A DNA stretch of 64,000 nt from Gentiana macrophylla (taxonomy: Eukaryota; Streptophyta; Magnoliopsida; Gentianales; Gentianaceae): the NCBI GenBank assembly GCA_026214975.1, contig CM047806.1:55197947-55261946 (forward strand), in the 5' to 3' direction. The translations under genes and the position numbers were made by a program. Below the pieces are notes generated by a model. That model ran no database searches and was not told the origin of the DNA. It saw only the letters and a list, made by a program, of their open reading frames with translations. Positions 20,931 through 34,980 of this stretch are shown here, one piece after another. The number at the start of each line of letters is the position of its first letter. Position 1 is the first letter of the stretch.

Positions 20931-21193
20931 CAGTTATACCAACTATCCAAGAAGAATCAGGAAGCAGTCAGCAACAGGATGTAGCAGAATCAGGAGAAAA
21001 AGAGGGGCCGGTAAATCGGGACACCACGCCGATTAACCGGGCGTCTGAAAATTCAACAGACGAGCAGGCAGAGCAGCAGCATGCAGCAGGTAAGTCTTCA
21101 TAAACTTTAACCATTAATTCTGCTACTTTACCCTATCCCCCTAGGAAATATAAACCGAATAATGATGATGCTCGTTATAAAAAGTTCATAGAG

Positions 21194-21783
21194 ATGTTTA
21201 AGAAATTGCAAGTGAATATACCTTTGGTAAAAGCTATGGCCGGAATGCCAGAGTATGCGAAATTCTTGAAAGAAGCAGTCTCTACCAAAAGGAAATTGTT
21301 AGACCTAGAGACTATATGCCTTAACGAGGAATGCTCAGCAGTTTTGCAATGCAAATTGCCTCCTAAGTGTAAAGATCCTGGGAGCTTCCTCGTACCTTGC
21401 ACAATTGGAGGAGTGTGCCTAAACAAAGAATTGTGTGATCTTGGAGTCAGTGTCAATTTAATGCCATTCTTAATCTTTCATAAGTTAGTCATGAAAGAGT
21501 TGAACAAAACATCTATAACCCTTCAATTGGCCGATAGGTCTATGAAGCAACCGTGTGAAGTGGTGGAGGATGTTCTGGTAAAGTTGATAAGTTTGTATTT
21601 CCCGTAGACTTTGTAGTGCTGGATATGGAAGCTAATCATGATGTTCCACTGATTTTAGGAAGACCTTTTCTAAAAACTAGTAAAACCTTGATAGATGCTC
21701 ATAAGTGTGAGCTAATTCTATGAGTAAATGAGGACATAGTAGTATTCAATGTGATGAAAACAATGAAGTATACACAAGATGAT
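21194..21783 (+). pseudogene. Element C protease remnant
   Basis: Open from 21194 to 21607 (137 codons), then continuing in another frame. The active site reads LCDLGVSVNLMP, with Val in place of the Ala of A and D. A 1-bp loss at about 21583 (GTAAAGTTGATAAG) breaks the frame before the [11 protein letters not shown] stretch, still legible at 21640-21665. A TGA lies at 21721-21723. Confidence 0.8.
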
Positions 21784-23262
21784 GGAGAAGCATGTTACAT
21801 GCTAGATGCCATAGACGAGCTTGTCATATAACTATATTAGCAAGTGGCACTAGATCCTGAAGTTGCAGAGACTTTGCTCCTGAAAGAAGATGAAGGAAGT
21901 AATGAGGAAACATCGCCTGGGTGTAGCGAAGGTCAAGTGCAAGAAGTAGAGCCTAAATCTTCTGGAGATTTAGGCGGAACAATTCATAGACCTTCGTGTC
22001 CCAAGTTCTTTGACCTATAATTGACTGGTAAGCTGTTAAGATCATCGTTGAAAGAACCACCAAGGAACTTAACGTTGAAACATTTGCCATCTCACCTGAA
22101 GTACGTGTACTTGAAAGACGATACTCTTCCCCTCATAATTTCATCGTTACTATCACCTTTAGAGGAGGAGAAACATTTAAGAGTACTGAGAGAGCATAAG
22201 GGAGCGTTTGGTTGGACGATTGCAGATATTCGAGGGATAAGCCAATCGGTGTGTATGCATAAAATCTGTGTAGACCCCGAGATGAAAGCGGTAGCACAAC
22301 CTCGAAGGAGGTTGATGCCACAATTGAAGGATGTTGTTAAGGACGAGATTATAAAGATGTTGGAGATGGGAATCATTTTCCCGATTGTATACAGTGAATG
22401 GGTGAGCCCGATTCACGTGGTGCCCAAGAAAGGAGGATTCACTATCCAACCTATTGAGTTCGATGAGTTAATCCTTGTGAAGCTAATTACTGGACATCGA
22501 GTTTGCATTGATTTCAGGAAACTGAATGACGCAACTCGTAAAGATCATTTTCCCTACCATTCATTGACTAGATGTTAGAAAGATTAAGCGGTCATGCTTT
22601 TTATTGTTTCTTAGATGGATATTCTGGTTACTACCAGATCCATATTCCCTCCGAGGACCGAGAGAAAACAACTTTCACATGTCCCTATTGAACTTTTGCG
22701 TACAATCGCATGCTTTTGGAGTTTGTAATGCACCAGCAACATTCCAAATGTGTATGATGTCATTGTTTGCAGACATGGTGGAGGACTTTCTAGAGATTTT
22801 TATGGATGATTTTTCTGTATTTAGAGATAGCTTTGATAAACGCTTGGACAACTTGAGTAAAGTGCTAAAGAGATGTGAAGAGACCAACCTTGTACTTAAC
22901 TGAGAAAAATGCCATTTCATGGTTACAGAAGGAATAGCGTTGGGACATAAGATCTCAAAGATAGGAATGGAGGTTGATAAATCGAAGATAGAGGTGATAG
23001 AGAAGTTACCCCCTCCAACAAACTTAAAGACGTTGCGAGACTTTCTTGGCCACGCAGGATTCTATAGGAGGTTTATTAAGGACTTCTCTAAAGTTTCTAG
23101 ACCTTTAACGGAAATTACTCACGAAGGATGTGCCTTTTGTGTTTGGAGAGGAGTGCAAGCAAGCATTCAACACATTGAAGCAAATACTTATAACCGCCCC
23201 AATTTTAGTAGCCCCGGATTGGAACAAACCTTTTGAGCTTATGTGTAATGCAAGCGACACGG
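21784..23262 (+). pseudogene. Element C reverse transcriptase, first part (to the D insertion)
   Basis: This covers the linker and RT. Segment 22021-22578 has RNLTLKHLPSHLKYVYLKDD, GAFGWTIADIRGI and a GIIFPI...WVSPIHVVPKK palm start. A 1-bp deletion at about 22553 (CCCTACC) changes frame, after which FLDGYSGYYQI is legible (22600-22640). 22604-22903 includes the catalytic loop EIFMDDFSVF, and 22919-23236 has FLGHAGFYRRFIKDFSKVSR. Stops occur at about 22018, 22688 and 22900. The gene stops at 23262 inside FELMCNASDTA, where D is inserted, and resumes at 60365. Confidence 0.85.
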
Positions 23263-24724
23263 TGATCGTATGCAAAGCACTTACTAGCAATAGGACTAGG
23301 TCTATCGTAGTAGAGTACTGGCGAGTCAAGGTCGATACCACAGAGACTCGTAAGAATGTCAAATTATCAAGATTGAGCTTGTCACAATTAATGGTCTACG
23401 ACCAACTATACTCTAGACGGTAGTAAAACTAGTCTCACACACTAAAAATAATACGCTAGTTCACACAGAGTAAACAAGAGTTTATAATGTATTAGTTCAA
23501 TTATGAGTAATTAGTTATTCCCCCCCACACATGAAATAGTCCTCCCCATTGGTGAATTTTAAGTCCTTGTTCAGCTACGGGTACAACTCATAATCCTATC
23601 TACTCCGGCCATGGTAGTAGACAATCTATACGCAAGCTACCCCCTTACTTGGTCTGTAATAGCCCATACGTATACAGAACTAAAGCTGTCGGTATGGAGT
23701 GCTAACTCATACCGCAAACCCGCCTAGACAACTATCGACACTGATCAGCACGTTCTTAGGGTCCATCAAGATAATGTCTAAATTAACACTTCACTATTCA
23801 TATTTCATGCTAACTTTATGATGACATGCAAATAGTTGATCAGGCTACTAACATGTAAATTAAATCTATCGATCAATGAAGTTGGCGCCGGTTATCATGA
23901 ATTAGTGATTTACTATGTATTCAGATCTAGCGATATACACCGTCACAGATCTGAAGAACGCAATCACTTTTTCATGATTTCTTCACCATCGAAAAAGATC
24001 TATAACACATGGGGTAAAATAAACTAACTACTACATAATTAAACTAAATAGACAATTAAAACATACTAATCGAATAGAACAACGATAGATCTACATCTTG
24101 GAAAAGATAGAAAATCATACCCTCATAGACGAGCGTAGATATCCTTCGGATCTCTCCTTAGGCGGCGAATCCGTCGTCTCTCTGACCAGAACTCATAAAA
24201 TAAAGAAAATAAAGAACAAGAACTTTTATTGCATAATAATTGTAGTAGTTGTGGTACCAATGTTACATTGGGTTCTGAGGCGAGGCTGCTTATTTATAGC
24301 TACCTAAACCGACTTAGAAACTCCTAGTTCTACCCTTCGTCCAAGAAAACACGTTTCAGAAGGATCTGGAACCTTGGTAAGTCGGTGCCTATCCTCGGTA
24401 AACCGAGGGCAATTTTGTCCTTTTTTCTCTGCCGACTTATCTTGGAATGTTCATGAATACCCTAGGCCCAATCCTTTCGTTCAGTCCACTCCATATTCGT
24501 CCATGATGCTCAACCCAATATTTCATATCCTGGAAATAACCAAATAATGCACGGAATTATATCGAAATAAGGAAAATAAATGCTAAGTACAGATTTCTCG
24601 ACTCACAAACCCGACATATGCTATTCAACTTAAATGGTTCATATTTATAGGTCGAAACAACTATTTTTAGCTCATAATGTATAGAAAGTTGATGCCGTAG
24701 GATAGACTATTTTAACCGTCATCA
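23263..24724 (-). repeat. Element D 3' LTR
   Basis: 1462 bp. On the plus strand it starts TGATCGTATGCAAAGC and ends CCGTCATCA, the complement of the TGATGACG...GCGATCA ends of A. The TATA box complement TATTTATA is at 24291-24298. Confidence 0.92.
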
Positions 24725-26097
24725 ACACCCCCAACTAGCCTTTTGCTCGTCCTCGAGCAGAGTATCAAGGCGGAATGTACCTCCAATAGCGATCCCCATC
24801 AACTACCACACATTCAATAAAAATTTCCGGCAGAAACATACATCAAGCCTCAATCCATAAGCTTCTCATTAATCACTACTTAGCATGCATCAATGTGTCG
24901 TGTGATGAATCAGTCGTGATAGTGCGTTCATGAGGAGAATCAAGTTGTATTAACCACACAATCTTAACTTACTTGCGCATACACTCGCTCATCTTGCCTT
25001 AAGACTTGGTTACACAACATGGTACCTTAATCAGGTTGGGCGGACTTGGGGACTGAGCATCGCTCTTAAGTCCTCGTTTGTTTCTTTTTATGCGAGGTTC
25101 GTGCCCTTTTTACACGAGTTCGCTTCCCTCACTGCCTTTATTTCATATATTTTTTCTTTTCATTTCTATTTTTCATTTTTTTGGCAGATTTCCTCACTTT
25201 CTTCTCTTTCTCTCACAAGCCCGTTTTGTCCTCCTCACCTCTTGTGGCATTCAAGTTGCTTCCCTGTCTTACAAAAATTTGTTAAAGTATATAGACAGAC
25301 AAATTATGATTCCCGTTTAAAACAACTCTTCATCTAATCTTAAACACTTCTCACTCAGATTATGTGCTCAAATATTGATTGCAATGATAGAATAACAATT
25401 AATAAGTTACTACTTCATTCAACATAACATATGCTCATTCCTCCATACTAAATTGAATATGCTATAACTCACTTCAAATTGAACTTGGGCTCTTTTTCGA
25501 CCGATTCCTTACTCGAAAACGTGCAATAAGCAAGCTAAAAATGGTGTTAAATTTTCAAAAATTATTCCCTTCTTCGATTACCCAGCTAAGACACCCCCAC
25601 TTTTTATAGGCATTGTCCCCAATGACAAATAATAAAGAAAAGGACAGGTACTTAGCTCTGGAATTAATCGGCTGAGCCAAAGTGAATTTCAGAGCGTAAT
25701 CATCTGCTCATAGGTCATTCCTCTTCCAAGTTATTACCTGCTATCCAAAATACTTTCGAAAACTGTGAGTAACATGCGAAGGGCAATAAGAAAATAAGGT
25801 GGCGGTAATTGTGCATACCAGAGGAATGCGCAAAAACAATTTAAGCCACTTTATTCTATTATTGGCCTAAGCAAGACGCGAAAACTTTTACGAGGGTATC
25901 ACATGAGAATCGTGAAGGAAAAAACCACATATATATATCTAGTCAGATGACTGAAGATATATGTGATGAAAAAAACCTTGCGATTGTCATGCTACTCTAT
26001 TGACTCAAACAACATAAATAAACAAAATCAATAAATAAGGGTTTAGAATTAGTTTTGAGTTTATAGTCGCCAGCTCGACTGTACTAATAGGGCTCTT
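24725..26097 (-). other. Element D polypurine tract and 3' non-coding region
   Basis: The PPT is the complement of ACACCCCCAACTAGCC (24725-24740). The three conserved hairpins are at 24744-24759, 25611-25624 and 25927-25964. A pyrimidine-rich stretch at about 25135-25215 is the complement of the purine-rich tract of A and gives meaningless open frames (25078-25337). No env-like gene is seen. Confidence 0.75.
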
Positions 26098-27945
26098 TTA
26101 TTCATACTTTGGATCCGTCAACACAAAGACTTCCAACTCAGGGTTATACTTGTGCTCTAAGTAATGCTTCAACCTGTGGCCGTTTACTATGAAAGTCTGC
26201 CTAGAGTATTCATTTTTAACTTCACATGCACCTGAATTGAAAAATTTTGTGACTATATATGGTCCATACCATCTAGACTTCAATTTCCCAGGAAAAAGAT
26301 GAATACGTGAATTATATGCCAACACCTTATCTCTAACTTGAAATGTGCGGTTCAGAATCTTTTTATCATTCAAGCGTTTCATTCTCTCCTTGAAAATCTT
26401 TACATTCTCATACGCTTGAAGTCTAAACTCCTCTAATCTATTCAACTCTAGCATCCTCTTCTCACCGGCTAAATTCACATCCATGTTTAGAAATATCGTA
26501 GCCTACAGCGCTCGGTGCTCGAGTTCTACCGGTAAATGACATGCTTTTCCAAACACTATCATGTATGGTGACATCCCAATCGTGGTCCTATAAGCTGTTC
26601 TGTACGCCCAAATAGCATTATCTAATTTCAAAGGCCAATCTTTCCTTATGGGATTCACAATCTTCTCTAAGATCTTCTTAATCTCTCTGTTCGTGATTTC
26701 TACTTGACCACTCATCTGGGGGTGATATGCTGCTGCAATCTTATTTCTAACCCCATATCTTAACATCAATTTCTCAAACAACCTGTTACAGAAATGACTC
26801 CCTTCGTCACTAATTATGGCTCTAGGCACTCCAAACCTCGTCAAAATGTTCTTCTTAAGAAGCCTCAAGACAACCCTGGAATCATTAGTAGGTGAGGCCA
26901 CTGCCTCCACCCATTTGGAAACATAATCAACTGCTACCTGGATGTAACAATTTGATTCTGACGATGTGAAAGGCCCAACAAAATCTATTCCCTATACATC
27001 AAATAACTCCACTTCTAAGATACTCTGCAGTGGCATCTCATTCCGCTTGGAAATATTACCAGTCATTTGAAAGGAATGACAGGCTCGTGTAAACTCGTAA
27101 GTAGATTTATGAATTGTTGGCCAATAGAATCCACACTGCAGTACCTTTGTTGTTGTCTTGTCCGGCCCATAGTGACCTCCAGCTTCTCTAGAATGACATA
27201 GGTGCAAAATACTTGGAATCTTATCATCATGGACGCATCTTCTAAGAATGGCATCAGGGCATAGCTTGTATAGGTAGGGATCGTCCCAATGGTAATGCTT
27301 CAGATATGTAAAGAACTTCTTCTTATCCGCATTTGTGAATTCCGGTGGTAGGTACCTTCCTGGTAGATAGTTGACAATGTCAGCAAACCAATGGTATACC
27401 TTTCCCACTCTTGATGTACTTTGTCGGGTTTGAGATTCAACTCGAGCTATCACCGAGACGGCAAACATTTGTTCATCAGGGAATCTCTCCTTGATCTCAG
27501 TTGGTTGCTCTTCTTTCAACAAAGTTAGTCTCGACAGGTGATCAGCCACCTGGTTCTCAGATCCCTTTTTATCTTTAATCTCCACATCAAACTCTTGTAA
27601 GAGTAGAATCCATCTCAACAATCTCGGCTTAGAGTCTTGCTTGGTTAGAAGGTATTTCTTAGCTGCATGGTCAGTGAATACAAAGACTTTCGATCCTATC
27701 AGGTATCGTGGAAACTTGTCAAATACAAAGATAACAGCTAAGAGTTTTTTTTCTTCTATAGTTGCATAATTCCTCTGGGCACTGTTAAGGGTATGACTGG
27801 CGTAATAGATAGGCTTAAAGATTTTATCCTCCCTTTGTCCCAGGGCTGCTCCAACTGCCGTGTCCATTGCATCACACATAAGCTCAAAAGGTTTGTTCCA
27901 ATCTGGTGCTACCAGAATTAGGGTGGTTATAAGCATTTCCTTCAA
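26098..27945 (-). pseudogene. Element D RNase H and integrase (one frame, two TAG stops)
   Basis: 616 codons in one frame, broken only by two TAG codons at Trp positions: near 26500 (HRAL-stop-AT, against HRALWAT in A) and near 26990 (LFDV-stop-GIDF, against VWGIDF in C). RNase H has [32 protein letters not shown] and VADHLSRL. The integrase HHCC finger has [11 protein letters not shown], but its last Cys is Phe (ACHSFQ). The DDE core has [14 protein letters not shown] and [10 protein letters not shown], all three acidic residues present. The C-terminal end is [14 protein letters not shown]. It is the best-kept pol segment in the window. Confidence 0.9.
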
Positions 27946-28240
27946 TGTGTTGAACGCTTACTTTCACTCTTCTCCAAACACAAAAGGCACATCCTTTGCA
28001 AGTAATTCTGTCAAAGGTCTAGAAAATTTAGAGAAGTCTTTGATAAGCCTCCTATAAAATCCTGCGTGGCCAAGAAGGCTCGCAATGTTTTTAAGTTTGT
28101 TGGATGGGGTAACTTCTCTATTACCTCTATCTTTGCCTTGTTAACCTCCATTCCTTTCTTTGAAATCTTATGACCCAACACTATTCCTTTCGTCACCATG
28201 AAATGGCATTTTTCCTAGTTAAGTACATTGTTGGTCTCTT
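27946..28240 (-). pseudogene. Element D RT thumb remnant, up to the E insertion
   Basis: The segment 28199-28011 reads MVTKGIVLGHKISKKGMEV, then IEVIEKLPHPTNLKTLRAFL. One T missing in the CTTCTTGG stretch turns the expected GHAGFYRRF into ATQDFIGG. Just upstream on the minus strand a CTAG for CTGG change makes a stop in the LNWEKC stretch. E is inserted at 28240/28241, with TSD CTCTT. Confidence 0.85.
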
Positions 28241-28961
28241 TGTTATGAAATCTACGCGGGAACGCATTTATTTCCTTTTAACCATGATCGACTTCGTTTA
28301 AGCAATAAACAAATAAGCTAAAGACGGTGGTTACCTTGGTTGATCTAAAAGATCGACGCTTTGACCGTCTAAGGAGAGTAGTTCCGCATAGAGCCGCCCA
28401 AGTGTTCGGCCTCTACCGCTAGTCCACACGAACAGCCCACCGGAATCCATCATTGGATTGCTACTAGAAAAATCCGGTTGCTAGACCGGCTTTTTCTCTC
28501 TCTCAAAATCTCACAAGAAGCTCTCTTTTATTTTCACAAGAATTCTAAACTCTTGGAATTATGGTGTACAAAAGAGCTAGCTAACCCTCCTATTTATAGG
28601 GTAGTGGGGCGCCCCCAACTAATAATAAAATCCTTGGGGATTAAGTCTTGTGTTAATTAAGGAGAAAAAAAAACATTTTCCTAATAAAATAAGGAAAATA
28701 TAATTGATTGATTTATCTCATTAATATTCAATATCTTTTATTAAATATTTTTAATATTTTGTCAATATCTTATATTGACTATCTTTATCTTATTACCATA
28801 AATTTATTTTTCAAAATCTATTAATATCTAATATTAATATTATGGTAATCTTATTAATTAAATTGCACAATTCAAATGTATCATATACACAAAAAGAAAT
28901 TGCGCCATACTAATTGTCAATTCACATGTTGGCCACATTATTTGCCAATTCACGTGTTGAC

Positions 28962-29039
<78 letters not shown>

Positions 29040-30276
29040 TTTAATTAATATAATGCTATGATTAATTAATTTGCAAAATCCATGTGTATCAATATACACA
29101 ATTAATTTCGACACACATCATATGTGTATTTAATTAATCAACATAATTAATATCTTGTATTTAATTTATTCATAATAAATAAATACCACCATATTAATTT
29201 ACCACTATAACATTTATAGTACGAGATAAATTCTTTTCTTATTTGGTTATCAACTATAACCACATTTTAATCCGGCTAGATGTTCTTATGTGTGTGCCCC
29301 GATAGGCTTCCGAATATGTTGGCCGTAGACACAAAGTGCAAATTACGAAAATACCCTTCATGCCTAACGGTCACGGGATAGCGTCTAGCAACACACCGTG
29401 ACCCCCAATCATCGGAAGAGTCAAATGCAATGACCACTACCTTTCATGTGAAAGCGATTGCCGTGTAACTTACAATCTATCATTGTAATAATATCCATAC
29501 GGTCGTACGTCGAGTGTCAAACATTAACGACCGTATCTTATAATCTGGATATCAAGCTCTCTCGAAGTAACTCATTTACTCCCACTTTGCAAAGATTCAC
29601 GAGAGTAAGACATTCCTTATAAGAAGGCCATTTCGGATATTCGATCCCAATCATAGGATACGCGATTCCCAGACGACTAATCATGTATACTCCGCATGCT
29701 TCAATATCATACCCAATCACTACCGCATGATCACCTCGTGGCTAGGGGAAACCTCAATAGTGTCAAAGCATGACAATCCACACCTTGATGCCATGAAGAC
29801 TCCGGTCCAAAGGATAATTACACAACCGCCACATAGTGTGACACTTAACCGTGTAAGTGGGTCGATCCTAACGACGCATTCTCTAATACACGTCCACGTA
29901 CAGTCCAAGTGTCTCTACACTTCGATAGACGAGATCTATCCCTGACCTTAAAGACAGAAGACATCTAATACGTGCTAGCCTATTCATACTATCAATGCCC
30001 TATTTAATAGTACATCAGCCTAGAGACATTTAAGTATCAAACTTATTAAAGTGATTAGAGATGTCATCAACCATAATCGCCTATCATGGTTTCTCTATCA
30101 TAGTTTAATACTAAGGACGTTATCATATAACAATTCGCAATTGGTTCTTTAAAAGAACAAATATATGATAACATAAAAGCCATTTTATATATGTATAAAC
30201 ATAAAGAAATAGTAGAAATGATCCGACCCGGTCGGATCCGGTCCAACCCGATTGGGTTTATGACACTATTTCAAAA
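28241..30276 (-). repeat. Element E 3' LTR
   Basis: 2036 bp. It begins TGTTATGAAATC on the plus strand and ends ATTTCAAAA, against TTTCAACA in the other copy. The TATA complement TATTTATA is at 28591-28598. It holds the (TA)n tract at 28965-29037 and the shared 60-codon open frame (29720-29538, minus). A gap of about 16 bp (GCGGAATTCAAAA region) is seen relative to the 5' LTR near 28266. Confidence 0.9.
28965..29037. repeat. (TA)n microsatellite in element E 3' LTR
   Basis: About 36 uninterrupted TA units. The other LTR of E has only about 12 bp of this tract (36361-36372), at the edge of a large deletion. Tyr/Ile repeat frames on both strands here are artefacts. Confidence 0.95.
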
Positions 30277-30291
30277 ATCTCCCACTTGGCC
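30277..30291 (-). other. Element E polypurine tract
   Basis: The minus strand reads GGCCAAGTGGGAGAT directly before the 3' LTR. B has the same GGCCAAGTGGGAGAT at 44701-44715. Confidence 0.85.
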
Positions 30292-33200
30292 TAAAATCAA
30301 TCACTAGCACACACAAGACCAAGTTGAAACACAAGAATCTCATGCAATACTCGCAACCAGCCCTAGCCATAAATGGATCGCTATCCGTGGGGACTCAGAC
30401 TATCTTCATATCACGTTCCATATGATCAAGTCAAATGAACCACCTCAACACACACACGAATCTCTGACGAGACCCTGGTCCTTGCTTCAAGCAATGAATC
30501 CACTTACTATATCAACTATATAGAAAAGGTGGAAGAACCGTATAAGGTTCAGGAATGAACCTTTTAGATCCATGTACTGCTCCCGCTGCGCTTCTAAGGC
30601 ACTACTGTGTTTTGGCCTAGTTGTAGAATTCACAGTGACCCATATGCTAGAACATTTCTAGCTCACTGTATCACTTAATCAAAGTGATTGCAAACCCAGA
30701 CTATAGCTCCCACTCGCCTTCATAAGACTTAGGATATATGTCCGTACAACTATATTTATCTGATTCCAAGTTTCGATAAACTAGGAAACCATCCTTAACT
30801 TGTTTAAGGATATTCTCGACATTCACCGGATTTACTTTCATATTTGCTCATGACTATTCATGGACTATGAACATCCGGCATTACCTATAAGATGGTTCCT
30901 ATTGCAGTAGCGAAGGAAACCTTCCATAAGCATCATCATTCACCTTATCATTAGGACGAACGTCCTAACATAGATAGATCTTGAGAACACCGTCTAGCAG
31001 TATCCCCTATCGCGATCTATGCTAAACTCTTTTAGCATCACATCTATATAGGTAAACTATAATCTAAGAGCAGTTAAATCTATCGCTATAGATTCTTATT
31101 TCCAAAATAAGAACTGCTAATCCAAGTGCTTTCATAAAGACCTTGAACTACCAAACATTAATTGATTGTGACATGGGGTGACAATTCTCGAGAGAGATAT
31201 CCAATACCTTACTCAAAAATCATAACACACTCCCACTATCCATCTTGCACATGGGGCATATTCCTTCTTTTGACTAAATCAAACTCCTTTGATTATCAAA
31301 CAAAGAATTGTCTAGAAAAACTTGTTTGAGTCCATAAATGGATCTCGTGGGCTTACATATCATGTTATCGTCTATGAACATCGAGCTGTTTGCCCAACGT
31401 CTTCAACACTATCATATAGTCATGATACAAAGTTATAACAAGTATTATTTGAATAGAACTGGGCTCAGCCTTACGGGGACATTCCCTCTAGGTAAGACAG
31501 ATTAGGTTCACAACCTGGTTGTCACTGATGGAATCTAATTCAGATATTATGGCTCCTAGCCATATCTCTCAATCTTGCCTTTCAAACATTCCTTCATAAG
31601 TCGTGAGATATTCATTCTTCAAGATGAACTTACCAAAGACCTCTTCAGGCTTGAGGTTATCACTGAGACTTACAGAACTTTTGTGTGCACTGAGCAGTGT
31701 TCTACACCTCATCGTTATGTGGCGTCTGCTCACATTCCTATGGTTGAATATATCTTTGTGGTTCTCAAAATCTTTTGAGATCTGATTCACTCCCACTGTT
31801 TCTTTTGGAAGAAACACTTTTAGAAGAAAACTGACATGTTTGGAGACAAACATTTTGCTCCATGGACAAGTAAATAATATCTAGCGTACTTGCTAAGATA
31901 TTCCACAAAGTCTCACACGTCGTACTAGGCTCCAAGCCTTTCTGACTTTGCCTATGACAACTTCAAATCATCGGTTAAGATAGATTCGACATTATCCCCT
32001 TCCATATCTAATATGGAATTTATTCAACCTTTATTCTTTGGAACTCGGTTAAGTATAAGGGCACTATCCCGAAACGGGTAAGGGATACTTTGCATGGCTT
32101 GCGTCACACCTTTATCATATAAAGTGTTGTTTCCATTTTGGGAACACATCTAATTGCGTATCCAAAAGATGGTATCCTTCAAGGGAGAATCTGATTCTAT
32201 TTCAGACAACTTCTGAAACACCCTTCAGGTATTAATTACTCCAATCCAATTGAAGATTAATTCCCATGTAGCTCATCAATCTCATATTCGTACTAGCTCG
32301 AACTTTCCAGGCTTTCAAAATTGTTGTACTTCAATAAGTACATTCAACTATTTATAAAAATAGTCATAGAGATTTAACGAAAAATTATTTGTGGCATTAA
32401 TTGTCACAAGCCAACAAACAACGGTATGTTTAGGCTTCAGACAATTTTTCTAGATTTTACAACCTTTTCATAATAGGGTATTTCAGTCCTCTTTGGATAA
32501 GATACGTATAACCCACATGATTCATAATCATATGGTTCAACATCATCAGAATGATGTTTAATTACACACTTCCCTTCCAGAGAGACTATGTCTAAAACAA
32601 CCACAAATATTAAGGATAACAGCCACACAAATATTTAGTTGAGATCTCATCACATATATCAACTATATAGTGACAACAATCTAGTATGTTAGATTCAGTG
32701 ACCATCCAACTTTATCGGAATAACATTTATTCTTTACAATTGAATATGTCTACTAAATCCTAACAAATAACTGAAAGTATGTTCTTGATAAGAACCGGAA
32801 CATAATAACATTTATTTAGTTCCCTTATCAGTTTACTAGATCCAGAATATGGTAAGTGTTACAACGGTTGCTTCACCTTCCATATCTATATTTAATCTTT
32901 CTAATTTAATCACACTTGCAAGATATCATATATCTAAGAGTTGACTTTGAACTTAGATAGATTTATCTCAACTCACTTGCCTAGAATAGAAACTTCAATA
33001 AGTTCTCTATTTAAGTACATGCCCTAACTTTCCTTTTTAATCCGTTAAGCACTTGTAAATATTTCTTGGTGCAGTCTTCATAAGACCTAAGAAAGATCAC
33101 AAGAGCTACGTCTTTAATTTCCTTTCATAAAGAAAATCTAAAGTTTATTAAATAGTTTATTTAACATTTTGAATCGTATTCAAAACATTGACTATTCAAT

Positions 33201-33570
33201 TAACCTTTAAGCAATGATAGAATTAAGTCGATACTTAAATCTTATAATTTTGAAAACAACCATTCCAAAATTATAGTGGTCATTCTTATCCAACGTTTGA
33301 ATTAACTGTCATCATATGACTGAATGATCATATTGGATCGTATCCAATGCCATGAGCTTCCGCTTTTCATTAATAATTAAAGTCTTGGAGCACTGCATTA
33401 AATATGTAGTCTCCTTGTCTCTAACTACTATAACGGGATTGCTCGTGTCATTGCTTATTTTAAAAGGATTAAAATTACTTAACCATATTTGAGAACGTTT
33501 CTCAAAAGGTAACAATCATAATTTGGTTTTACTAATCGAGAATAAACATAAATATAAAGTTTGCTAAAAC
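30292..33570 (-). pseudogene. Element E gag-pol, heavily decayed
   Basis: There is no long frame, but traces lie in copia order on the minus strand. An RNase H EAAKEAVW-like stretch reads EAQREQYMDLKRFI (30597-30555). An RT SIYGLK motif reads as RSIYGLK at 31345-31321, and an RT start lies at 31570-31511 (EIWLEAMNSE region of B). An integrase-RT linker is the open frame 31853-31569 (FVSK start, matching FVSR in B). Spacing to the PPT is close to that in B. The gag start is expected near 33555, where B has AAAATGTC and E has TTTTAGC, so the ATG is lost. The stretch 31900-33500 is AT-rich and I identify nothing more in it. Confidence 0.7.
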
Positions 33571-34980
33571 TACAACATAAAAATGAAAATAAAAGAGTGT
33601 TGTTGTTTATACACGCAAAATCAAAAATGGTCTTTTGATTTATGATTTTGCTCCCACTAGTCAACTACTTCCAATTGACTTTCAAGTATTTTCCAAAATT
33701 CTTTAGTGGCTGAGATCCAATCTAGTTACCTCGATTCCTGGCGGTGGTCGATCAACCAAGATAATTTCGAAAGGTATGTAACACCTTACCATTCACATCT
33801 CTATGTGATTCTCAGTGGTTGACTAGTCAACTCTTTGACGATGCACATCACTATGTGTTAGCCAACCCCTTGTCTCTAAAGTCAGACGGCCCTGACGGTG
33901 GCCAATCACTGAAAGACTCTAGTCAAGTCATAACCCAATATTCAATAGATCTCATACGATCATTTCTCAATAACGACGATATACCCGAGGTAGGTCAACT
34001 CCCGGCGGTGGTCGATCAGTTGGATCCGAACACAGGCTCTTCACCGTCGTTATAATATTGGGAGACAAAATTTCGACTTGATTTTTGTTGTGGAAGTATT
34101 TATGTAAATTAATTCACTTAATTAATTTTAATCATGGTCTCATCAAATATATCTATCTCTATAGATATATATCCTACACATTTATCTAGATCGTGCCTAG
34201 TCATGCATCTATTGTATCATATAAAATAAATACAAGCACAAAATAAATAAATGCGTAAAGTAACCGGTATGATCATGGACTTTTCCTATGTGCGGTTTCG
34301 AATACAAATCGACAAAATCATGGGTCACAATCTAAGGGTATTTGCAACCGCCAATAGGATCTTTAATGCGCCATCTCCAATGGGATCTTTATTTTCGTCT
34401 TTCTTTGGTCTCCATCTTCGCTCCATTCTTGTTACATTTAATTCTATCTTATAAAAAAATACACCCACGCCGCATAACGGGGGGAGCCAACGGGAATGAG
34501 ATAAATGCAGAAAATAAACTAGGTCACGTTCTTCATAACGGCCTAGGACAATTTTAAACCAACGAAACATTAAATCATTCACATCTATCTATCTATCGGT
34601 CGAGTCCATGATCAATCGGGGTCCATATAATCATATTATATCTACTATATCTAATCCATACAATAAAATCTTATGAAAAAGATAAAATTAAAATTTAACT
34701 ACTTGCGTCTTAATTAATCAATTAACATTTAATCTATTAAATAATTTTATCCAATCAATTAACTAATTAACATTTAATTAATTAAATAATTTTAATCGAA
34801 ATAAAATTAACGATTAATTTTAAACCGATTTTAATTTTAATTTTAATAAATTAGAACTATTCCAAAATAAATCAAAATTAAAATTAAGTCTCTTTTGTTT
34901 CTTTCCTTTTGATTCCTAATCAAAAGGGATGTCTTTGGTTTCCTAAACCAAAAGGCATCTTCCTAAACCAAATTTGGTTT

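Noticed and set aside
28858..29061. Tyr/Ile repeat peptides on both strands
   Set aside because: They are translations of the (TA)n microsatellite.
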